A stretch of 64,000 bases of DNA from Vesta saturnalis. Taxonomy: Eukaryota > Arthropoda > Insecta > Coleoptera > Lampyridae. The stretch is from NCBI GenBank assembly GCA_036346205.1, contig JARFJB010001278.1, positions 6,496,501-6,560,500 on the forward strand, in the 5' to 3' direction. Positions 33,849 to 42,471 of this stretch are shown here, one piece after another; within the stretch, counting starts at the first letter, position 1, and the number at the start of each line of letters is the position of its first letter. A program made the translations under genes and the position numbers. The notes under the pieces were generated by a model. The model was not told the origin of the DNA. It searched no databases and worked only from the letters and a program-made list of their open reading frames with translations.

Positions 33849-34563
33849 TTAGTTACAATTAAAATGACAAATAAGATACTTTTCCAAGTTTTCGGACGTA
33901 AAATTTTGTCTTCTGTCTGATAAGATATTTTTATATCGCGAAAACGATCTTTCTGCATCACAAGTTGTTACAGGTGCATCTTTATAGTCGGGCAATTTTT
34001 CTACTTCTATGCTGCAGTGTATTGAACTGGAGGCATTCAAAACCTCGGATATTTGACTGAAAAGTGTCAATCCAGGATTTTTTTGTTAGAACAGCTTTAA
34101 GTTTATAATATGCTTTTTTAGCAACTATCCCTGGTACATTTGCTAAAGATTTACGAATAACTGCTATTTTCTCCAAATTTAGCACTAGTGATTCACCTGC
34201 CGATTCTAGTGCTTTAATTGTTTGAATCAGTACTGCGAAGTTAGTGGCAATGTAAGCTAATTCATTTTGCATTTTGTTATTATTAAATGCTTCTTGTGCT
34301 TCTTTTATTGCTGCTGATTGTGAGCTGTCGAAACTAGCAATTACCTAAAACAATTTTTTTTAAATGCTAAAATTCAGAATTTTGATGTTTTAAATTCTTA
34401 TTATATCATTAAAATATTATATTATGTCATTAAAATTTTTCTGGTAAAACACTGTTACCTCAAGCCAAGCTCCCCAACGCGTTAGAATCGGTTCTGGTGG
34501 TAACCTAATGTTTGGACATTTTTCTGTGTATACTTCTCCACGAAGCGGTGCTTTCAAAAATAC
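33849..34563 (-). pseudogene. hAT transposase, C-terminal exons (CGBP1-like type)
   Basis: The first recognisable exon (34563-34459) reads VFLKAPLRGEVYTEKCPNIR and LPPEPILTRWGAWLE and ends at a GTAACA donor. An intron (34345-34458) follows, ending in TTTTAG. The last exon (34344-33849) reads VIASFDSSQSAAIKEAQEAF and later TTCDAERSFSRYKNILSDRR, the hAT dimerisation motif, then stops. One frameshift lies near 34070. Homology upstream stops at the 40-bp palindrome, so the DDE core and zinc finger are gone. Confidence 0.8.
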
Positions 34564-34583
34564 TTTCTTAGTGCACGAGATTG

Positions 34584-34623
34584 TATATTTTCTCCTAAGA
34601 CGGCCGTCTTAGGAGAAAATATA
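34584..34623. repeat. Perfect 40-bp palindrome without a loop
   Basis: Each half is 20 bases, exactly complementary about the centre CGG|CCG at 34603/34604, with TCTCCTAAGACGG in the left arm. It marks the exact place where hAT transposase homology ends. Palindromes with no loop are unstable in DNA and unusual to see. Confidence 0.92.
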
Positions 34624-34861
34624 TCGACCATAAAAGAGGCGTTTAGATTTATAAACATGCCACTAGGGGCTATGTTAGAGTGTGGTTAGGTCAATACTTC
34701 AGACATCCCGCGAAGATAACCGATTCTACCCGAACATTGACGAACACGCTTGCGCACAAGACCCAAGGCTGGCTGCGTTCTCGTTTCTCGTGTGTTTTGC
34801 TCTTTAAAGTGTAACTCTCATCGAGTGAGCATTACTATAATGTATTCTCCTGTTTTATGAG
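34624..34861. other. Non-coding stretch inside hAT
   Basis: Slightly GC-richer, no frame. It ends in a splice-acceptor-like CTCCTGTTTTATGAG just before the following open block. Confidence 0.35.
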
Positions 34862-35113
34862 CCAACATCAGCGGACATTAGAGATTTTACTGACTTGTTA
34901 ATAAACTATTACAACATAACCGTTCAAGATAATGATGAAAGCGATGACGTGGTTGAGCTGAATGTATCTCACATCCAAGATGATGGTGATGGTTCACAGA
35001 AGAGAAAGAAGAGCGATGAGGTAAGGGAGAAGGCCAAATCTCAAACTCATGATGATGATGACGACGAATCACGGTTCAAGAAGAAGAAGAAATCCGATAA
35101 AGCATGTTATTAA
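34862..35113 (+). CDS. Unrecognised 3' exon: acidic and lysine-rich tail
   Basis: After an acceptor-like TTTTATGAG the frame reads PTSADIRDFTDLLINYYNIT, then VQDNDESDDVVELNVSHIQ, a Lys/Glu-rich segment and DDDDDESRFKKKKKSDKACY before TAA at 35111-35113. Runs of Asp then Lys suggest a disordered, possibly nuclear tail. No family is recognised. Diverged copies of the same DNA recur near 36195 and 36628, so it belongs to a small repeated unit rather than a single-copy gene. There is no upstream ATG in frame after the acceptor. Confidence 0.35.
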   Translation, partial: PTSADIRDFTDLLINYYNITVQDNDESDDVVELNVSHIQDDGDGSQKRKKSDEVREKAKSQTHDDDDDESRFKKKKKSDKACY

Positions 35114-35239
35114 ATAATAATGATGTATTGCTGTTTATAATAATAATAATATATTTTCAAACGTTAAGCTTTCCTTCAATTTTGTTAATAAACTTGTTTT
35201 TTTTTCTAACGGTGCTCCACCGTCTTGATTCATGTTTGC

Positions 35240-35730
35240 AAGTTTACAAGTTTTTTCGCTTTAGCGTGTTTTCGTTTTGCGTGTTTTTTGTGTTGGCGTG
35301 TTTTCGTTTGTGTATTTTCGTATTTGCGTGTTTTCGTTTTTACGTATTTTCGCATTTGTATGTCTTTGCGTTTGCGTATTTTTTGTGTTAGCGTTTTTCG
35401 TTGGTGTGTGTGTGCGTACGTGCGTGCGTGCGTGCGAGCGTACGTACGCGCGTGCGAGCGTGCGTACGTGCGTACGTTCGAGCGTGCGTACGTAAGTGCG
35501 AGCGTACCTGCGAGCTTCCGTGCGTGCGTACGTGCGTACGTACGTGCGAGCGTACGTGCGAGCTTGCGTGCGTGCGAACGTGCGTACGTGCGAGCTTGCG
35601 TGCTTACGTGTGTGCATGCGTGCGTAACGTGCGAGCGTACGTGCGAGCGTGCGAACGTGCGTACGTCCGAGCGTGCGAGCTTGCGTGTGTGCGTGCGTGC
35701 ATGCGTGCGTGCGTGCATGCGTGTTTCTCG
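35240..35730. repeat. GCGTGTTTTCGTTT minisatellite followed by a TGCG/TACG tetranucleotide tract
   Basis: 35240-35400 repeats variants of GCGTGTTTTCG. 35405-35730 is a long impure array of GTGC, GTAC and GAGC steps (GTGCGTACGTGCGAGC). Long Arg/Val/Ala/Cys or Ala/Arg/Thr/His frames on both strands arise only from this periodicity. Confidence 0.9.
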
Positions 35731-36818
35731 TTTGATCCTCGTGCTAATGCAGTGCTAGTCGATTGTATGTAGTTTTAGGCACTATTGTATTGACTAAAAG
35801 CTATAATTGGAAACGTTGCTTGCTATACCCAGTCCGTGGAGTTATGTATTAATTAGCTTTTTTGACAGATGTATTTATTTATGATAAGATCAGGCATGCA
35901 TGTAAAGTAATATAGAGGTGAAACTAACTAACTAATGTGTTTTGCTGCTACACGTATCACAGTATTGAAGATTCTGTTTATGTATTAGAAAACATACTAC
36001 AGTCTCGAAACAAAATGCAAATAAAAGTTGAAGGAAGTGAATGCGGTACAACTTCTGCGAACGAACTGAAAGATTTGAAGCGTGTGCAGCATTTCCAGAG
36101 CCTTGTTGAAACCAGTTAATTTAGGGCTAACTTCGTGTCTATGTAATAATAATGTCTGATAAAACTATTAGGATTATTAGCTACTTTTATAGGTTGTTAC
36201 AATATAATCGTTCAAGGTGAAGACGATGAGGTGATTGTGTCTCAAAAATCTCGTTTGATCTCATGAGATGTGTACAGCTTTTCTTAAAAAATACCTGCGA
36301 GGCTGTCTCATTCAAAAATCTCATGCAAAAAACATCAATAATCGTTAGCAATGTAGCTGTATCCGCTATTATGCTTACTTAATGTATACATATCACTAGT
36401 ATAGCTTTTTTGATATCGAGAGAAGAAGCAAGATTTCGAACGGTTGTAGTATTTACAGAGCTCTATCGAAATCAATTAAATTTAAGAATAATCTCATCTC
36501 TATGTAATAATAGACGTAGTATAAAAGTTACGTATTTTAAATGTATTTAATGTGTAATCACTGTTTAATGAATTTTTATTATTATGATGTAACATTAGTG
36601 GTATTAGACGTTTTTTATGATTGTTAATAAACTATTATTATCAGTGTGAAGACGATGAGAGGAATGCATCTCAAATTTTGATGACTGTAACGCTCTCTAT
36701 GAAACTTCAAATAAAATTAAATTACGTCACTCTTATTTCAGATTAGAAATTTTTTTTAAAACGTTTAGTTGACATTGCTATTAATCCTAACTGATAAAAA
36801 ATCCATATAACGTAAATC

Positions 36819-36821
<3 letters not shown>
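35731..36821. repeat. Diverged tandem repeats of about 360-430 bp around small frames
   Basis: TTTCCAGAGCC...CTATGTAATAATA near 36095-36153 recurs in diverged form near 36452-36510. The INYYNI-coding word recurs near 36195 and 36628. A 60-codon frame at 35937-36119 (NKMQIKVEGSECGTTSANEL) ends within the first unit. These look like decayed tandem copies of the unit containing the exon at 34862. Function unknown. Confidence 0.45.

Positions 36822-36879
<58 letters not shown>
36822..36879. repeat. (GT)n microsatellite
   Basis: An uninterrupted GT tract of 29 units. Confidence 0.98.
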
Positions 36880-36881
<2 letters not shown>

Positions 36882-37768
36882 CGTAATCGAGTATACAATA
36901 GTTTGATGTAATCTGAAGATTCAATTATTTAAAAGTAATTTCCGCGTTAGCAAAATTTTTAAAATATTTGTAAGTGTTTTGAATGTAAATTTTTGTAAGT
37001 ACAACATGTTTGTTAAATACTAGTAGCGGCATTCCGGTTTTCTGTATTACTTTATAAATAATTAATGAGCGGTATATAATGGACTGTTTATATCCAACCA
37101 GTCACAAATCGTATTTTAGTGAGACACGTTGTATATGATACAGTTGAAGGAAAAACTTCTAAAGGTAAGCGTATTATTTCTAAACATGTTTTTTACCTGA
37201 TATTGCTAACAAAAATGTCGATAAAGATTTTTAAAAAGTATTATTATGCTTATAGGATGACGTCATTAGATCAGCTCTACAAAATAGTAGGTACGCATTC
37301 GTAGATTTTAAAGTTGTAGTTATTGTTAATTCACGTATAATAATAAAAACATTAAAACCTTCTGCCTTTTATTTCCGTTATATCAGTTTGATATTGTTAA
37401 AACATGTTAATTTAATTTAACTCTATATTATATATAAGTAATTATTACTTTCCGGTTTTTTTTAATGGGTTTTTACAACTGTTAACGAACACGTTACAAT
37501 GAAACAATTTTGTGTGTATGTAATTGAACATGCAAATAAATCAGATATGATCTTCCGAATGTATAGGTAGTGACTGTTTTTTAGAGAATCTGCCTATACA
37601 TAAAACATCATTGCATTAGGGTAGAAATTATTTATTATTTCACGCCATATTTAATTAGACTTTAATGTATTCAGTTTGAACTGTAATCTAGTTTCCGCAA
37701 ACTGTAAAACATAATTTCAGTTGATTGATTGAGATTGATCTGGTTGTCGAGCGTGATTGTACGTGATT

Positions 37769-37769
<1 letters not shown>
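36880..37769. other. AT-rich stretch with a weak exon-like segment
   Basis: A possible exon (about 37119-37164) lies between ATTTTAG and GTAAGC and reads RHVVYDTVEGKTSK. A TATATAATG is upstream near 37072. The product is not recognised. Nothing else is seen. Confidence 0.3.
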
Positions 37770-37770
<1 letters not shown>

Positions 37771-37807
<37 letters not shown>

Positions 37808-37954
37808 GCGTGTGCGTGTGCGTGTGCGTGTGCGTGTGCGTGCGCGTGCGCGTGCGCTCGCGTGCGCGTGCGTGTGCGCGTGCGCGTGCGCGTGCGCTTG
37901 CGCTTGCGCTTGCGCGTGCGTGTGCGCGTACGCGTGCGCGTGTGTGTGTGTGTG
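37771..37954. repeat. Compound (GT)n/(GTGTGC)n/(GTGCGC)n microsatellite
   Basis: GT units pass into GTGCGT and GCGCGT blocks and back to GT. Cys/Val and Arg/Val frames here are artefacts of the repeat. Confidence 0.97.
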
Positions 37955-38509
37955 AACGAGAGAGGGGGAGGAAGAAGCAGGATAGAGCGAGAGAGAGGTG
38001 TGCATTATCAGCTTCTATTACAGAAAATGTTCATTAGGCTATACGCCACTAGATGACGCTAAAATCAATTTTTACTCAAAGGGATCAAGGCGCAGACCCT
38101 GATACAAGTCCTGCCTTACAAGAACCTCTTTGTTAGAATACAATTTTGTATGACGGGGCGAAGGCCTACAGCTGTAAGATTAAGTTAGAACAACATACAA
38201 TTGCATCAAGGGGGCCACGATAGGGGCTAAGCTCTACACTTATCTTATAAGGTTAGGTTCCCACACCATCTCCGGCCATGTGGCGAAGGCCTGATAACTA
38301 GTTGCGAAGCCCTACACGTGTCGTACAAGAACCTCCTTATTAGAAATACGTTTTCTCGTATAGGTAAAAGATCATCCAATAGCATATGACCATTTAAACA
38401 ATAGGATCGATAATAATATCTTATTAATTATGCAATTTCCAACATTGTATGCGTGTGCAACCTTCAGGGGTACTGCTTTTTAATATAGCCAAAAGGACCT
38501 TAATACCAT
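37955..38509. other. Non-coding, with a loosely repeated ACAAGAACCTC unit
   Basis: ACAAGAACCTC(T/C)TTRTTAGAA occurs near 38117 and 38325, and GGCGAAGGCC near 38158 and 38282, indicating a diverged duplication of about 200 bp. No gene is recognised. Confidence 0.45.
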
Positions 38510-38739
38510 CAAAAATAACCCTAAAACCAACCCCAAGTCCAAGTCCAGCTCCAGGTCCAGCCCCCAGCACCAAGACCAGCCCCTCACGTGAGCATGTGCA
38601 AAAAAGGCGCTAATTAGGGTTGACCCATAGGGTAGAAAATACGCGTCCTATACGTGAGCAGTCATAAAATAGGGTGAAAAACACGTCCTACACGTGGTTG
38701 TGTAAAAAATAGGGCTGAAAATATACGTCTTATACGTAA
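38510..38739. repeat. Polinton-type terminus B, inner part
   Basis: It shares with terminus A the CCAAGTCCAAGTCCAGCTCC tract, then CCCCTCACGTGAGCATGT and several GGGTGAAAA...ACGTCCTACACGT units of about 30-40 bp. It stops where copia gag begins. Together with the block at 39641 it could be one terminus split by a copia insertion. Confidence 0.6.
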
Positions 38740-39025
38740 GCGAATGCCTTTTTTCTCAAATCGTTCCTCTAACGACCTCCACATCATGTATGCATTTTCT
38801 TTTCTTCTCAAATATTCTAGTATAACGTCAGATACACCTTGTACTATCAAGGATTTTGCTTTACTGTCATTTCTTGTAAATACCTTTTTATTTTCTTCCG
38901 GCGAACCAGATATGTCAGTTTCGTTTTATGCATATTTTAATACTCGATTTACCGCTAATATTAATTCCATTCTGAATTTCCACGTATGATAGTTCTCGCC
39001 ATTCAATACCTCTAAATTAAATTTA
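38735..39025 (-). pseudogene. Ty1/copia Gag N-terminal fragment (UBN2-type)
   Basis: The minus strand reads NGENYHTWKFRMELILAVNR, then a stop, NDSKAKSLIVQGVSDVILEY and ENAYMMWRSLEERFEKKG, the conserved start of copia Gag. No RT, integrase or LTR is visible, so only a fragment remains. It lies between two Polinton-terminus-like blocks. Confidence 0.75.
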
Positions 39026-39640
39026 AAAATTTATTTCCTTGTTTTTGGGCCGTTTCTATATTTCATTGTCTGTCCATGTGCCTAACCTCAAAAATACTTT
39101 TAATTCAAATTTATTCTTTTATTTCTTTTCCATCCAAGTATTCTGGGCCCATAATCTTTTAAGTTTCTATTCCAATCAAATTCTATTTTGTATTTTATTT
39201 ATACTGCTTTATTTGTAAAATATTTATTCCTTTTCACAGTACCTACACGTTTATATATTTCTTACATTACCTTATGTCTAACGCTACTACCAACCCAAAA
39301 CATTTTAACAATACCAAACTTAAATTCTTAACTAGGAAATTTTTAGGGACCTTTCTATATTTCATTGTCTGTTCCATTGAGGAAGGAAGGATGGGGAGAC
39401 GACATAATACCACTTCATCCGATACAAAAACGTCCGTGGTAGGTGGGACTAAGTCTGCTATCAAAATGGCGGATAACAGGGTCAGATCAAATTAAAATTA
39501 ATAAAGTAACAGTGATAAATGAAAACAAAGTGTTTTTTTAATCATGGCGTACGGCCTTGTAACATCCTATGCAGAGCCATCACTATAATTTATAAAATTC
39601 AAATAATGTCATTTATATACTTTACACAACACAAACGACG
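39026..39640. other. Decayed DNA with a repeated CTATATTTCATTGTCTGT word
   Basis: TTTCTATATTTCATTGTCTG occurs near 39053 and 39354, suggesting a roughly 300-bp duplication, perhaps remains of copia flanks. Small frames on both strands near 39270-39490 show no known motif. Confidence 0.35.
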
Positions 39641-39890
39641 TAAATCTATTAGGGTTGAAAAGGGCCTTCGAAAAGAAAGGGTTGAAAATACGGTCTCACA
39701 CGGGGGTGTATGAAAATTAGGATAAAAGGGTTGAAAACACGGTCTCACACGTGGATGTGTAAAAAAATAGGGGTGAAAATACGTCCTACACGTAAGCGAG
39801 TAAAAATAGGGGTGGAAAATATGGTCTCCCACGTGGGCGGTCTTGTGACGTCAAAATCCAAGATGGCGGCCAAGGTGCCTGTCTACTACT
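39641..39890. repeat. Polinton-type terminus C, outer part
   Basis: Repeated GGGTTGAAAAYACGGTCTCA units with ACACGTGG, then GGTGGAAAATATGGTC, CCCACGTGGGC, CTTGTGACGTCAAAA and a last CTACTACT at 39890. In complement it starts AGTAGTAGACAGGCACC, closely matching terminus A. CCAAGATGGCGGC is unique to this copy. Confidence 0.7.
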
Positions 39891-40551
39891 ATGCTATCTT
39901 AAAGACCATTGCCCAAGGAAGTTTTACTGAATTTGGAAAAAAAATTAACGAAAGATTTTAGACTAAATCCACGTTTGAATGTTAGTGATTGCTTTTTTAG
40001 AAATTAAAACTTTCATGTTTAAGAAGTTCTAGGCAAGAACCAAAGACATTTTAGGCTTTTCTGATAAAAGAATATGAACAATCACTTAATAAGGAATTAA
40101 AAAAACTTAGTATAAGTTTGCGATAAGACGGCTTGTTACTCTTGTACACTTCGATATTTGCAGAAAAGCACGGTAAAATCAAGAAATATTAAAAGTGGCA
40201 TTATCTCAAAAACGGTAACACTTGTTATATAGATATGTTTGCTTAAATCGACTCAAAATCACGTATTCTATCACCTCTTTAAATATTTGCATCGATGTAC
40301 CAAAAACCCTGTATATGCAAAGAAATATGCATTTATAGTGAAATATGCATTTATTGCAAAATATGCATTTATATGCAGTATAAAACTAATGTTATCTTAA
40401 TTACATATTTACCTTTGAACTTATTTGTTCATAACAAAAACTTATAATAATGTTATCTTGTTTAGAATAACCTGAAACGCAAAGAAAACCTTAAACTAAT
40501 TCGAAAACGTTTAGCAAAAAAATATGCAAATGCATATAGATCCGGCCTTTA
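39891..40551. other. hAT terminal region with AATATGCA repeats
   Basis: From about 40310 to the end, ATATGCA words recur many times, mirroring 33690-33780 at the other end and probably serving as transposase binding sites. A CCCTGTATA near 40310 may be the solo end of a TcMar relative. Confidence 0.55.
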
Positions 40552-40559
40552 CTTATTAG

Positions 40560-42471
40560 ACTACCCTGTGTATTAATTTATTTGATTGTGCCAATAGCAA
40601 ACTTAAAATTCAGAGTATTTCAGAAAACTTTGAGGCATCATAGTTAAAGTTAGTAAAAATGGCGTTTAACCGCTATAAATGTCTATTTCTAATGTGTATC
40701 GAAATAGGTAAAAACGACATTTCTTCTTGTGGGGCAGTAAGACCACCATTGTAGATGTTACCCACCTTTGCGTATCAAATTGAGCATTTAAAAATTATTT
40801 TTGAATGATCATGCTGCGTACCAAAGTGAATATGAAAACATGACGTAATTAACTAATTAGACATGTACAAAAACTATATTGTACATGTCAATTTAATTAA
40901 TGAATAATGTATTGTCCCTGAACGTAAAAAAAAGTATAAACAAGCATTATATTTTATTTAATAAGGAAGTGATGAGGTTATAAGGTAAAGGTAGGAAAAA
41001 TTGTATTCTAACGCATCATTAAAGTCACCGAAGCGTTTTGAATCAGGTCGCAGTTATATTAAAATAATAAAGGCAAAGTTGAAATTTAATTAACTGTATC
41101 ATAAAAAAGGCTCTTTTTTCTTATTAATATGGTGTAAAAATCTCCGTTAATGTCTTATTTGGTAATTACTCTTAAATTATATTAAAGAATTTTCTAACTG
41201 TAAAAGCTATTAAAATGTTTTCGTTTTGCTTTCAGCAACTACTCACAATTTAACACATAAAATTTTATGATCACGATTTAAACGCGTTCATAAATTTTAA
41301 TCAGAATTTCTCGATTTGGTGTAAATGTTGAAATTCCGAAGCTTTAAGTAGAGCGTTGGAGTACTAACCCTTTTTAATAGTATCGATTCTTAATCGTATT
41401 TTAATCATGTCTTGTAAAGATTCTTATTATTCCTACACGCGAATGAAATAAATGACCACCCTGGTCTAGTCACATTTTATTTATTATAGGATCGTGGAGT
41501 TTAATAACTATCTAACATGGGTGGTTTTGTATAACATTTATGTTACGACACATCATCCGTTTACAGTTCATGTAATTCGTTTTACTGCATGAAAGACACC
41601 ATCTCAACCAGCTCATCTATGACATATTGTCAACATTATAATTTTAAAACTGTTATTAAATTAAACAACCGGAATAAATATACAATGCTGACAATATAAC
41701 TAAAAACGGTAAACATCACATTATAAAAACAAATTGTAGATATGAATTCTTTCTTGATAAAAGTGAATGATTATTTACGACCCGGTAATTTATGCCTTCA
41801 TAAGTTAAAATAATTTTACAAATAATAAATTTGTTGATAAACACAGTTTATTTTTGTCTCCATTTTCGTTATATTAGTCCTCTACGCCTCTACTCTAGAG
41901 GTGATCCTTCAAACACTATTTTTTTCTACCGTTAGTACAAAAATCTTGCTGAGGTGCGAAATGAACATAGGGTGTGTTGTACTATTCAATAATAAACGTC
42001 AGAAACCTATAAAATAGGAAATCAAGAATGCGTGACCCATCTTTTGATTTCAAAATTAAGCTGATAAACACAAAGAATGTGAAATACGGTCTATATAAGG
42101 CTTACTCTCGTGCCATAACAATTACAGTCTTTTGGTAGTAACGAAAAATGTTTTCTTTTAGGTTTATTAAGTTTTTCACAAGTTTGCACTTACATAGTAA
42201 ATTAATGATTAAATTTTGTTATGGGTGGATATGACAGTAGAAACAGGTGTAACAAATAAGGGGTTAATGCTGGTAGCTCAGTGGTTGGGGGTGGGGTGTA
42301 ATGGGGTTTTACGTGTAGCGTGTAAAGAACATAAGTCAGAAAAGAGAAAGTCATAAATCAATGGGGGTCAGTTTGTTTAACATCGCAGCAGTTTCAAAAC
42401 AAACAAAAAACTTGCTTACTCAAATTTTACTTTACTTTCATTTTATCAATAAAATTCTATTTCCAAAAATC
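40560..42471. other. AT-rich intergenic DNA, nothing recognised
   Basis: No frame longer than about 60 codons. TCTATATAAGGC near 42091 looks like a TATA box but has no gene after it. GGTAGCTCAGTGG near 42271 resembles a tRNA A box without a B box. Confidence 0.4.

Larger units (their letters stand above)
33674..40551 (-). mobile_element. hAT-like transposon with 8-bp target duplication and foreign interior
   Basis: CTTATTAG is repeated exactly at 33666-33673 and 40552-40559. The ends are TAAAGGCCGGATTTATATGC and, in complement, TAAAGGCCGGATCTATATGC. Subterminal ATATGCA words are abundant at both ends. The minus-strand transposase remains only in its C-terminal half (33849-34563). The rest of the 6.9 kb is unrelated material, so the element has been disrupted internally after insertion, or carried cargo. 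Confidence 0.88.

Noticed and set aside
35225..35772. Several long frames on both strands rich in Cys/Val/Arg or Thr/His/Ala/Arg
   Set aside because: All arise from the TGCG/TACG tetranucleotide periodicity; there is no independent coding evidence.
37688..38056. Cys/Val and His/Thr/Arg frames of about 100 codons
   Set aside because: Produced by the compound GT/GTGCGC microsatellite.
42085..42130. Core promoter (TCTATATAAGG)
   Set aside because: No open frame or exon follows within a plausible distance.
42265..42310. tRNA-like A box (GGTAGCTCAGTGG)
   Set aside because: No B box, T-arm or acceptor pairing follows.
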